Of a stretch of 12,013 nucleotides of DNA, positions 6,861 to 12,013 are shown piece by piece. This DNA comes from a bacterium. GTDB lineage: Bacteria > Desulfobacterota > GWC2-55-46. Every line of letters begins with the position of its first letter. Position 1 is the stretch's first letter. The stretch lies in assembly GCA_004298725.1 (NCBI GenBank), contig SCQA01000172.1:1-12013 (forward strand), in the 5' to 3' direction. The notes below the pieces were generated by a model that worked only from the letters and a program-made list of their open reading frames with translations, was not told the origin of the DNA and made no database searches. The translations under genes and the position numbers were made by a program.

Positions 6861-6943
6861 GCGGAAAAGGCCTTGCGGGAGCAAGGCCGACAGCAAGAGT
6901 GCGCGGCGTCAGAGCGAAGATGCGGGAGCATCGAGCGGCGACC
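6861..6943. other. GC-rich hairpin-dense spacer between the tRNA 3'-end repeats
   Basis: These 83 bp between the two repeat copies are markedly GC-rich and encode no credible protein. Perfect hairpins are CCGCGC-aagc-GCGCGG (6849-6864, straddling the edge of copy 1), GGCCTTGC-ggga-GCAAGGCC (6869-6888) and GATGC-ggga-GCATC (6919-6932). The last two share the centre GCGGGAGC with a GGGA loop. Together they look like a structured RNA or a palindromic mobile-element core. No known family is recognised. Confidence 0.55.
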
Positions 6944-7052
6944 TCGAGTCCCCCCTTCGGCACCAAATTAAAAAACCGGCCCTTGTGGCCGGTTTTTTAA
7001 TTTGATATTTGATGAGTGTGACTCAAGCGGCGCTTTTGCGCCGAGCAAGCGC
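6944..7052 (+). repeat. Direct repeat copy 2: truncated tRNA-Leu 3' end plus terminator
   Basis: A second copy of 6752-6860 with 105 of 109 bases identical. It retains the 3' half of the T-loop, T stem, acceptor 3' strand, CCA and terminator, but no 5' tRNA half occurs upstream, so it cannot be a functional tRNA. Two of the four differences lie in the flank just after the terminator. One difference (6840/7032) makes GGCGC-tttt-GCGCC (7029-7042 region) a perfect hairpin in this copy only. Confidence 0.9.
6965..7003. terminator. Symmetrical intrinsic terminator (copy 2)
   Basis: Identical to the terminator after the functional tRNA: a 17-bp perfect stem with a GC core and A/T-run flanks. On the minus strand it can serve the secreted-protein gene ending at 7089; on the plus strand it backs up the first terminator. 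Confidence 0.85.
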
Positions 7053-7088
7053 AATGTAGCTCCGATGTTTTGCCTGACCTCTGCAACG

Positions 7089-7508
7089 CTACTCAAACAC
7101 AATTTCCTTAATGCTCTTTGCTATTATTTTATACGTGCCGAAGTTGGTTGTGCCAGTGAAGCTTGACGTGTCGCCGAAAGTAACCGCAACAACCTCGCCG
7201 CTTCTTAGCGTAATCTGAAAGTCTACTTTGCCGTTTACCGCGCTTCCGGCCACCACAGTGGCTTTTTTGACGTTTTCAAACGTTATTGTCACCGTGCCTT
7301 TGCCGCGCGTTCCGCTAAAGAACGTATTGCCGTCCCATGTGGCGTGGTGCACCTTGGTGGTTATGTCCTGGTCGTCTTTTACAGTTACTTTGAAGTCTAT
7401 TTCCGGCAGTGGCACTTCCGCGCTCGGCTTCGCGCCCATGCCGGCGGTTAAAATCCACAAGGCAAGAAGCGGCAGGATTAAGAGAATGTTGGTTTTTGTC
7501 CTCTTCAT
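7089..7508 (-). CDS. Small secreted protein of unknown function
   Basis: A 139-aa protein I do not recognise. The N-terminus has a clear Sec signal: the basic MKRTKTN is followed by a hydrophobic core at about 8-23, with likely cleavage near GMGA (23-26) or PSA (28-30). There is no lipobox cysteine, so it should be released to the periplasm or outside. The mature part (about 110 residues) alternates short hydrophobic and Thr/Gly/Lys-rich stretches, as in an all-beta fold. It ends in FGTYKIIAKSIKEIVFE (123-139), a strand pattern seen in assorted bacterial secreted proteins. The ATG has GGAGG 9 nt upstream and a good promoter at 7543-7572. It is monocistronic between the tRNA repeat region and the divergent right-hand operon, with the copy 2 terminator beyond its stop. 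Confidence 0.75.
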   Translation of the reverse strand: MKRTKTNILLILPLLALWILTAGMGAKPSAEVPLPEIDFKVTVKDDQDITTKVHHATWDGNTFFSGTRGKGTVTITFENVKKATVVAGSAVNGKVDFQITLRSGEVVAVTFGDTSSFTGTTNFGTYKIIAKSIKEIVFE

Positions 7509-7542
7509 CAGGTGCTACCTCCGGGGTATTAAAGTTTCACTT

Positions 7543-7572
7543 ATTATCGCAGGTGGAGCGCTAAAAAGTCAA
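7543..7572 (-). promoter_or_regulatory. Sigma70-type promoter of the secreted-protein gene
   Basis: On the minus strand, TTGACT (7572-7567) and GATAAT (7548-7543) lie 18 bp apart, 10 of 12 consensus bases. Transcription would begin near 7536, giving a short leader of about 28 nt containing the GGAGG Shine-Dalgarno. Confidence 0.6.
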
Positions 7573-7696
7573 GCGCGGTAAATGGCAAGGCGCTGGTAAC
7601 ATCAAGTATTTTGTGTCACAGAGTAAAGGGTCCGCGGCTTATTTATAATCCGTCCAGTAATATATTGGCCATTGGTGTCATGTGTGTAAAGCAGTA

Positions 7697-7712
7697 CGAG
7701 GCTTCAGCCTCG
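7697..7712. repeat. REP-like palindrome, first member of an inverted pair
   Basis: CGAGGC-ttca-GCCTCG hairpin flanked by AGTA on the left and CTGTTG on the right. It is the inverted counterpart of the palindrome at 7746-7763. The surrounding 400 nt (7509-7909) hold only the two promoters and this pair, with no credible gene. Confidence 0.7.
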
Positions 7713-7745
7713 CTGTTGTGCTTCGCCAATTCATGATTATAACAA

Positions 7746-7763
7746 GCGAGGCTACCGCCTCGC
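7746..7763. repeat. REP-like palindrome, second member of the inverted pair
   Basis: GCGAGGC-tacc-GCCTCGC hairpin. Read on the minus strand, AGTGCGAGGCGGTAGCCTCG (7765-7746) matches the first palindrome's AGTACGAGGCTTCAGCCTCG in head-to-head orientation, with 16 of 20 bases the same. Paired inverted palindromes in intergenic DNA are typical of REP/BIME-like elements. This lies 35 bp upstream of the strong promoter at 7799. Confidence 0.7.
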
Positions 7764-7798
7764 ACTACGAGATCATAGCAAACAAGACGCTTCAATTA

Positions 7799-7827
7799 TT
7801 GACATCGGCGGGTATTTTCAATATAAT
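7799..7827 (+). promoter_or_regulatory. Full-consensus sigma70 promoter for the right-hand operon
   Basis: TTGACA (7799-7804), a 17-bp spacer and TATAAT (7822-7827): a 12 of 12 match at ideal spacing. Transcription should start near 7834, giving a leader of about 75 nt before the ATG at 7910. It is the only strong plus-strand promoter seen ahead of the gene run to the right. Confidence 0.85.
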
Positions 7828-7909
7828 AAAAAAGTTTCGTTTGCTCGATATGTTTGACTTAGAAAAGAATATAGCGTAGCGGCGTTTGCCGTTTTACGGG
7901 AGAGTACGC

Positions 7910-8170
7910 ATGGCAACAAGAATTAACCTTATTGATATATACCTGTCGTACAGCGACCTTGACGCCGGAGTTATAGAAACCATACTTGAGGGCTTTAACA
8001 TTAGTTGCTCTGTCAGGACTATCGGCATGATGCGTTTTTCAAGCGATACGGCGGATTTTCCGGAAAAACGCATTGCCGTGGAAGAGAGCAAGGTTGAAAA
8101 CGCGAGGATGATACTTTCCAACGCCATAAGAAGCGGCGTAATTTCAAAAGACGGCAGATTTGTAGTTTAA
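7910..8170 (+). CDS. Small DUF2007-like protein
   Basis: An 86-aa cytoplasmic protein resembling the DUF2007 (putative signal-transducing) fold. An N-terminal strand, IDIYLSYSDLDAGVIETILEG by pattern (residues 8-28), leads into a helix. A central segment CSVRTIGMMRFSSD (33-46) follows, then the strand RIAVEES (54-60) and a C-terminal helix VENARMILSNAI (62-73). In this family the pattern is strand, helix selecting the residue span, then a strand ending in an acidic position and the final helix. I set the start at the ATG of 7910 because GGGAG lies 8 nt upstream; the frame also opens at a TTG (7886), which has no ribosome-binding site. First gene after the consensus promoter and 90 nt ahead of yjbQ. 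No function can be assigned. Confidence 0.7.
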   Translation: MATRINLIDIYLSYSDLDAGVIETILEGFNISCSVRTIGMMRFSSDTADFPEKRIAVEESKVENARMILSNAIRSGVISKDGRFVV

Positions 8171-8260
8171 TCCGCCTAAAGCTCTTTAAAAAGCCCGCGC
8201 GGAAAATTGAATAACACAGGACGGCTGACCTTAAAAAGGCCGCGATTACAGGAGGGTACC

Positions 8261-8689
8261 GTGAATGTTTTTTCCAGCGTCATACGCCTGAAGACAACCG
8301 GAAAGAGCGAAGAGGTTGACATTACAAAACAGGTGGAAGCCGTAATTGCTGAAAGCGGCATATATGAAGGCACGGCGCTGGTCTTTACAGGCCATACCAC
8401 GGCGAGCATTCACCTTAACAACCGCGATAAAGATCTCGGCGAAGACTTCCACGATTTTCTAAGAACCGTAGTGCCGAATAAGCCCGAATACAGGCACAAC
8501 AAAGGCGACTTCGGAAGAAACGCGGACGCCCACTTAAAGGCACTGCTTATAGGCAACTCCGTGACCGTGCCGGTTACAAAGGGTAGAATGGGCCTTGGGC
8601 AGTGGCAGGCCGTTTATTTTTCAGATTTTGACGGCCCGAGGGCAAGGCTTATTTCCGTAAAAATCATGGGCATGTCTGAGGATGACTAA
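8261..8689 (+). CDS. yjbQ: YjbQ-family protein (UPF0047)
   Basis: A 142-aa protein of the YjbQ/UPF0047 family, small cytoplasmic proteins reported to have secondary thiamine-phosphate synthase activity; the physiological role is unsettled. Conserved blocks are HTTASIHLNN (45-54), NADAHLKALLIGNS (87-100), VPVTKGRMGLGQWQ (103-116) and the C-terminal DFDGPRARLISVKIMG (122-137). The first block normally continues as an NE-x(2)-DPDV type sequence; here it reads LNNRDKDL, so the usual acidic residue after the Asn is replaced. The start is a GTG at 8261 with AGGAGG five bases upstream. An earlier in-frame TTG at 8207 has no ribosome-binding site and would add residues not expected in the family. It ends 17 nt before rsmD. 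Confidence 0.88.
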   Translation: MNVFSSVIRLKTTGKSEEVDITKQVEAVIAESGIYEGTALVFTGHTTASIHLNNRDKDLGEDFHDFLRTVVPNKPEYRHNKGDFGRNADAHLKALLIGNSVTVPVTKGRMGLGQWQAVYFSDFDGPRARLISVKIMGMSEDD

Positions 8690-8706
8690 GGCTTGCCGGT
8701 AACGTC

Positions 8707-9282
8707 ATGAGGGTCGTAGGCGGCGTTTCCAAGGGCAGAAAGCTGTCATCCTTTGCAGGCCTTTCCATAAGGCCCACGTCCGACAAAGTGCGCCAGGCAA
8801 TATTCAACATACTTTGCCCGGCAACTGAATTTTCAGGGCGATTCAGAAAAGTGCTTGACCTTTTTGCCGGCACAGGGGCGCTCGGTATTGAGGCTTTGAG
8901 CAGAGGCGCCGAGAGCGCGGTCTTCGTTGACAAAGACCCTCAAAGCGTCCGCGTAATCAAAAAAAACCTTGTTGCGTGCGGTTTTGAAGAAAGAGCCGTT
9001 GTAATGAGTAAAAACGCCGTATCAGCCGTAACGGCGTTGTCGCGTTCAGGTGAAAAATTCGACCTTATATTCATTGACCCGCCCTATGACGCCGAACTCA
9101 CCCTTTCCGCGCTTTCAGGCATTGAAAAAGGCGGGCTTTTAAGTCCAACGGGCGTGCTTGTGGCGGAAACGTCCAAGCGCAGTCCCATTACAATTGAATT
9201 TGCCGGACAAAAACCGTTTGATGAGCGGCGCTACGGCGATACGCTGGTTTATTTTTTCAAGCAAGACGGCGCGAGCGTTTAA
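8707..9282 (+). CDS. rsmD: 16S rRNA (guanine(966)-N2)-methyltransferase
   Basis: A 191-aa SAM-dependent methyltransferase that modifies G966 of 16S rRNA in the small-subunit P-site region. The N-terminus MRVVGGVSKGRKL and IRPTSDKVRQAIFNIL (21-36) are the RsmD signature. VLDLFAGTGALGIEAL (49-64) is the SAM-binding motif I, VDKD (74-77) the ribose-binding acidic loop, and IDPPYD (123-128) holds the catalytic DPPY typical of N2-guanine/N6-adenine methylases. Length is normal for the family. The ATG lies 17 nt after yjbQ with only a distant weak AGG, so expression may rely on coupling. It is followed by two palindromes and then coaD, a pairing found in many bacteria. Confidence 0.95.
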   Translation: MRVVGGVSKGRKLSSFAGLSIRPTSDKVRQAIFNILCPATEFSGRFRKVLDLFAGTGALGIEALSRGAESAVFVDKDPQSVRVIKKNLVACGFEERAVVMSKNAVSAVTALSRSGEKFDLIFIDPPYDAELTLSALSGIEKGGLLSPTGVLVAETSKRSPITIEFAGQKPFDERRYGDTLVYFFKQDGASV

Positions 9283-9288
9283 TCGGAT

Positions 9289-9332
9289 GTTTAGCTTTGA
9301 CCCGCCCTGAAAATGGCGGGTCAAAGCTAAAC
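9289..9332. repeat. Perfect 18-bp inverted repeat between rsmD and coaD
   Basis: GTTTAGCTTTGACCCGCC (9289-9306) is exactly inverse-complementary to 9315-9332, with an 8-nt loop CTGAAAAT. It begins 6 nt after the rsmD stop. No T-run follows on either strand, so it is not a standard intrinsic terminator; an mRNA stabiliser, processing site or dispersed palindrome is more likely. Confidence 0.8.
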
Positions 9333-9359
9333 CATGTAAACGGTAGATACCTTACCGGC

Positions 9360-9385
9360 AATCCCAGCCATTAATGGCTGGGATT
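9360..9385. repeat. 26-bp perfect palindrome upstream of coaD
   Basis: AATCCCAGCCATT is followed directly by its own inverse complement, AATGGCTGGGATT, with no spacer. It ends 30 nt before the coaD Shine-Dalgarno. As DNA it has the form of an operator for a dimeric regulator; as RNA it would fold with a TTAA loop. Confidence 0.75.
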
Positions 9386-9427
9386 GAATTCGTATTTGAA
9401 AGCCGCAAAAAAGAAGAGGACACTGCC

Positions 9428-9925
9428 ATGCCAAAGCATATCGGCGTATATCCGGGCACCTTCGACCCTATAACACGGGGGCACCTTGACATTATAGAGC
9501 GCGGCTTAAAACTATTTGACCTGCTCATAGTGGCCGTAGCCGAAAGCCATTCGAAGGCCCCGCTTTTTGACGCTCCCGAACGGTTGGACATAATAAGGCA
9601 TGAGCTTAAATATTACAAAAACATCAGGGTGGAGAGCTTTAACTGCCTGCTGATTGACTACATGAAAAAAAAGAAGGCAACGACAGTGCTTCGCGGCCTT
9701 AGGGTAATTTCAGACTTTGAATATGAATTTCAGATGGCTCTTATCAACCGGAAGCTCGACCAAGGCACGGAGACTGTCTTTATGATGACCTCTGAAAACT
9801 ATGCCGCGGTCAGCTCAAGGTTCATTAAAGAGATAGCGCGGCTTGGGGGAGACGTAACCGCTTTTGTCACGCCTTATGTCGCAAAACGCCTTAAAGAAAA
9901 ATTTGACGGAAACTTTGCCGGATAA
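9428..9925 (+). CDS. coaD: Phosphopantetheine adenylyltransferase
   Basis: A 165-aa cytoplasmic enzyme that transfers AMP from ATP to 4'-phosphopantetheine, giving dephospho-CoA in coenzyme A synthesis. VYPGTFDPITRGHLD (7-21) contains the TxGH-type nucleotidyltransferase signature (RGH, 17-19). RGLRVISDFEYEFQMA (89-104) binds the substrates, and SSRFIKEIARLGG (129-141) is the C-terminal family block. I start at the ATG of 9428, preceded by GAGGA at 7 nt. An in-frame ATG at 9374 lies inside the palindrome, lacks a ribosome-binding site and would add 18 residues before the conserved strand. It is 21 nt upstream of the aminotransferase gene. Confidence 0.96.
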   Translation: MPKHIGVYPGTFDPITRGHLDIIERGLKLFDLLIVAVAESHSKAPLFDAPERLDIIRHELKYYKNIRVESFNCLLIDYMKKKKATTVLRGLRVISDFEYEFQMALINRKLDQGTETVFMMTSENYAAVSSRFIKEIARLGGDVTAFVTPYVAKRLKEKFDGNFAG

Positions 9926-9946
9926 AAGCGTAAGGAGTTTTTTAGA

Positions 9947-11143
9947 ATGATAAAGCTTTCATCGAGACTTAACGGCCTTGAAGAATCGGTAACGCTTGCC
10001 ATAACCGCGAGGGCAAAGGCCATGAAGGCCGCCGGACGCGACATAATAGGCTTTGGCGCGGGCGAGCCGGATTTTGACACGCCTGAGAATATAAAAAACG
10101 CCGCCATAAAGGCGATAAAAGACGGGCAGACCAAGTACACGGCCGTTGGCGGCATAAACGAGCTTAAAGACGCGGTTATAGCCAAGTTCCGGCGCGACAA
10201 CAACCTTGAATATAAAAGAGACGAAGTCATCGTCTCGTGCGGCGGCAAACATTCCATATATAACCTTTTTCAGGCCTTGCTCGATAAAGGCGATGAAGTG
10301 ATAATACCGTCGCCGTACTGGGTGTCGTACCCGGTTATGGTGGCGCTTGCCGGCGGCACGCCTGTAATTGTCAAGACTTCTGAAAAAAGCGGCTTCAAGA
10401 TGAGCGTGAAAGAGTTTTCAGCGAGCATAACAAAGAACACGAAGGCCATTGTTATAAACAGCCCTTCAAACCCCACGGGCGCGGCTTATACGGCCGAGGA
10501 GCTTGCAGATATAGCGGAAGTTGCGCTGAAAAAGAACGTCTTGATAATATCCGATGAAATATATGAAAAGCTGACATACAACGGTTTTAAGTCCGGCTCC
10601 ATAGCGTCCGTGTCCGATGAAGTTAAGAAGAACACCGTTGTTCTTAACGGCGTGTCAAAGACATATTCTATGACAGGCTGGCGAATTGGCTACACTGCCG
10701 CGTCAAAAGAGCTGGTGCAGGCGATGTCGAACATACAGAGCCAGTCAACGTCAAACCCTGCGTCTATAAGCCAGTGGGCCGCGGTAGAGGCTTTAAACGG
10801 CCCTCAGGACGCGCTTGACACAATGGTTAAAGAGTTTGAAAAACGCAGAGACGCCATGGTTGACGGCCTTAACGGCATAAAAGGCGTAAGTTGTTTTAAG
10901 CCGCAGGGCGCGTTTTATGTATTTGCGAATATCTCAGGCGTTTACGGACGCACGTTTGAAGGCAAGGCGCTTAGAGGTTCCGCGGATATTGCAGGCTACC
11001 TTCTTGACAACGCGGGCGTGGCCGTGGTGCCGGGCGAACCATTTGGAGATGACGCTTATATAAGGCTCTCCTACGCCACTTCGCTAAAGAACGTGGTTGA
11101 AGGGGTTAAGCGAATTGGCGACGCGTTTTTACGGTTGGGCTAA
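9947..11143 (+). CDS. Pyridoxal-phosphate-dependent aminotransferase, aspartate aminotransferase family (class I)
   Basis: A 398-aa fold-type I aminotransferase, most like the Ib-type bacterial aspartate aminotransferases. It probably interconverts aspartate/oxaloacetate with glutamate/2-oxoglutarate, possibly also prephenate. FGAGEPDFDTP (36-46) is the N-terminal substrate loop, and YWVSYP (124-129) provides the ring-stacking aromatic. NSPSNPTG (171-178) contains Asn175, and SDEIYEKL (202-209) supplies Asp203 and Tyr206 to the cofactor. SKTYSMTGWRIGY (237-249) contains the Schiff-base Lys238 and Arg246, and IRLSY (372-376) has Arg373 for the substrate carboxylate. The ATG has AAGGAG 9 nt upstream. 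It follows coaD by 21 nt in the same transcript. Substrate range cannot be settled from sequence alone, so no symbol is given. Confidence 0.93.
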   Translation: MIKLSSRLNGLEESVTLAITARAKAMKAAGRDIIGFGAGEPDFDTPENIKNAAIKAIKDGQTKYTAVGGINELKDAVIAKFRRDNNLEYKRDEVIVSCGGKHSIYNLFQALLDKGDEVIIPSPYWVSYPVMVALAGGTPVIVKTSEKSGFKMSVKEFSASITKNTKAIVINSPSNPTGAAYTAEELADIAEVALKKNVLIISDEIYEKLTYNGFKSGSIASVSDEVKKNTVVLNGVSKTYSMTGWRIGYTAASKELVQAMSNIQSQSTSNPASISQWAAVEALNGPQDALDTMVKEFEKRRDAMVDGLNGIKGVSCFKPQGAFYVFANISGVYGRTFEGKALRGSADIAGYLLDNAGVAVVPGEPFGDDAYIRLSYATSLKNVVEGVKRIGDAFLRLG

Positions 11144-11200
11144 AGACATAAAAACTTTTTCTGTCCTTCTCAGCTAAGAAAGGTCTGATTAATTTCTTTT

Positions 11201-11277
11201 TCTCTCCTCTCTCCTTTATACCTGTAGTGGTATTGAGGGATATCAATCCCCTTCTTGGGAGAGGGTAGGGTGAGGGG
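11201..11277. repeat. Dispersed-repeat-like purine/pyrimidine-biased element
   Basis: A pyrimidine run TCTCTCCTCTCTCC (11201-11214) faces a purine run with GGGAGAGGGTAGGGTGAGGGG (11257-11277 in part), so the ends can pair imperfectly. Between them are two small hairpins: ATACC-tgtagt-GGTAT (11218-11233) and GGGAT-atca-ATCCC (11237-11250). The right half matches the GGGAGAGGGT(T)AGGGTGAGGGG motif I know as a recurring intergenic element in many bacterial genomes, whose reverse frame spells PSPYPLPRRG-like peptides. It occupies the 152-nt gap between the aminotransferase and the amidohydrolase and leaves the latter without a clear Shine-Dalgarno. Confidence 0.55.
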
Positions 11278-11295
11278 TAAAGGTTTCCTAACTGT

Positions 11296-12013
11296 ATGCC
11301 CAAAATCAAACTTGCCTTTATCCAAACAAGCCCTGTCTTCGGATGTATTGAAAAAAATACTACGGATGCAGTCAGGCGCATAGCCGCGCTTGACGCCGAT
11401 ATTGTGGTTCTGCCCGAATTATTTTCAACCGGCTATCAGTTCAAAAGCGCGGCAGAGGCGTTGAAATATGGCGACGACGCTGTGTCAGGCTATGCCGCGT
11501 CCGCGCTTTCAGCCGTTGCCAAAGAAAAAGGTGTGTTCATTTCAGCAGGCATAGCGGAAAGGTATAAAGGCAAGGCGTATAATTCAGCGATACTCGTCGG
11601 CCCAAGCGGCTTTATCGGAGTTTATAGAAAAGCGCACCTCTTCTGGCATGAAAAAAATATATTCGCTCCCGGCAATACGGCGTTTAAGGTTTACGACATC
11701 GGGTTGGCAAGAGTCGGCATGATGATATGTTTTGACTGGGTATTTCCCGAAGTCATGAGAACGCTTGCGCTAAAGGGGGCTGATGTCATACTGCATCCGT
11801 CCAACCTTGTTCTGCCGTACTGCCCTGACGCTATGATAACAAGGTGCCTTGAAAACAGGGTTTTTGCCATAACCGCGAATAGAGTGGGCGTGGAAGAGAG
11901 GATAAAGGGGCGCGCTCTGCATTTTATCGGCTCAAGCCAGATTACCGCGCCAAACGGCTCGGTGCTTTGCAGGGCGGCAAAGACAAGGGCGGTGTCAAAA
12001 GTCATAGAGGTAG
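11296..12013 (+). CDS. Carbon-nitrogen hydrolase (nitrilase superfamily), C-terminus beyond window
   Basis: The frame is open from the ATG at 11296 to the window end (239 codons). It encodes a nitrilase-superfamily amidase with the full catalytic set: Glu41 in LPELFSTGY (39-47), Lys112 in YRKAHLF (110-116), Glu119 in HEKNIFAPG (118-126) and the nucleophile Cys145 in MMICFDWVFPE (142-152). HPSNLVLP (167-174) and the ENRVFAITANRVG block (186-198) are the usual later strands. This pattern fits aliphatic amidase, N-carbamoyl- or omega-amidase-like branches; the substrate cannot be named. An in-frame TAA a few codons upstream rules out a longer start. Only a distant AAAGG precedes the ATG, and the repeat-like element lies immediately upstream. 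Confidence 0.9.
   Translation, partial: MPKIKLAFIQTSPVFGCIEKNTTDAVRRIAALDADIVVLPELFSTGYQFKSAAEALKYGDDAVSGYAASALSAVAKEKGVFISAGIAERYKGKAYNSAILVGPSGFIGVYRKAHLFWHEKNIFAPGNTAFKVYDIGLARVGMMICFDWVFPEVMRTLALKGADVILHPSNLVLPYCPDAMITRCLENRVFAITANRVGVEERIKGRALHFIGSSQITAPNGSVLCRAAKTRAVSKVIEV

Noticed and set aside
6817..7005. 62-codon plus-strand frame spanning the tRNA repeats
   Set aside because: It is translated from hairpins, the tRNA fragment and terminator; the tail SPLRHQIKKPALVAGFLI comes from tRNA end and terminator. No Shine-Dalgarno.
6688..7052. CRISPR array or transposon at the tRNA repeats
   Set aside because: Only two repeat units, each 109 bp, and no cas or transposase gene in the window.
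7682..7879. 65-codon plus-strand frame ahead of the right-hand operon
   Set aside because: It runs across the REP-like pair and the consensus promoter, which explain the sequence better; no ribosome-binding site and no protein-like pattern.
7886..7909. TTG start adding 8 residues to the DUF2007-like protein
   Set aside because: No Shine-Dalgarno before the TTG, while the ATG at 7910 has GGGAG at proper distance.
8207..8260. TTG start adding 18 residues to YjbQ
   Set aside because: The GTG at 8261 has a perfect AGGAGG and matches the normal family N-terminus.
9374..9427. ATG adding 18 residues to CoaD
   Set aside because: It lies inside a palindrome without a ribosome-binding site; the ATG at 9428 fits the family's length and N-terminus.
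11106..11381. 91-codon minus-strand frame over the aminotransferase-amidohydrolase gap
   Set aside because: Its PSPYPLPRRG-like stretch is the known spurious translation of a dispersed intergenic repeat, and its ends are antisense to real genes.

Overview
The window reads as ordinary bacterial chromosome at roughly 50% GC. It is dense with housekeeping genes, has SD-led starts and a tRNA with an encoded CCA end. The gene content (RNase R, an AarF/UbiB kinase, RibF and AroE on one side; YjbQ, RsmD, CoaD and an aspartate-type aminotransferase on the other) suggests a Gram-negative, possibly Desulfobacterota/Deltaproteobacteria- or Nitrospirota-like organism. The rsmD-coaD-aminotransferase order is one I associate with that area. 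This placement is inference; no rRNA or marker search was possible.

Left part (1-5466, minus strand): one tight run read right to left. It comprises a small Dabb-domain protein, rnr (RNase R), an AarF/ABC1/UbiB atypical kinase, ribF (FMN/FAD synthesis) and the start of aroE (shikimate dehydrogenase, cut by the window edge). Joints are 14-nt overlap, 18 nt, 16 nt and a 3-nt TTGA overlap, so this is almost certainly one operon with translational coupling at both ends. Before its first gene lies a 367-nt non-coding stretch (5467-5833). It holds a strong hairpin and an intrinsic terminator whose U-tract ends just before the Shine-Dalgarno of the first gene, which is the layout of an attenuated leader. 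Upstream of that is a short-form transaldolase on the same strand.

Middle part (6479-7909): accessory-looking intergenic DNA. A tRNA-Leu(CAG) is followed by a symmetrical terminator. A 109-bp segment running from the T-loop of the tRNA through the terminator is then repeated 192 bp downstream with 4 mismatches. The 83 bp between the copies are GC-rich and full of hairpins. This resembles an attachment-site duplication left by, or carrying, a very small element. Next come a small secreted orphan protein on the minus strand with its own promoter, and a non-coding stretch with an inverted pair of REP-like palindromes and a full-consensus sigma70 promoter.

Right part (7910-12013, plus strand): a DUF2007-like small protein, yjbQ, rsmD, coaD, an aspartate-family aminotransferase and the beginning of a nitrilase-superfamily amidohydrolase. 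Two perfect palindromes lie between rsmD and coaD, and a purine/pyrimidine-biased dispersed-repeat-like element lies before the amidohydrolase.

No defence system, CRISPR array, transposase or prophage gene is visible. The least explained items are the tRNA 3'-end duplication with its hairpin spacer and the leader RNA ahead of the Dabb-rnr operon.
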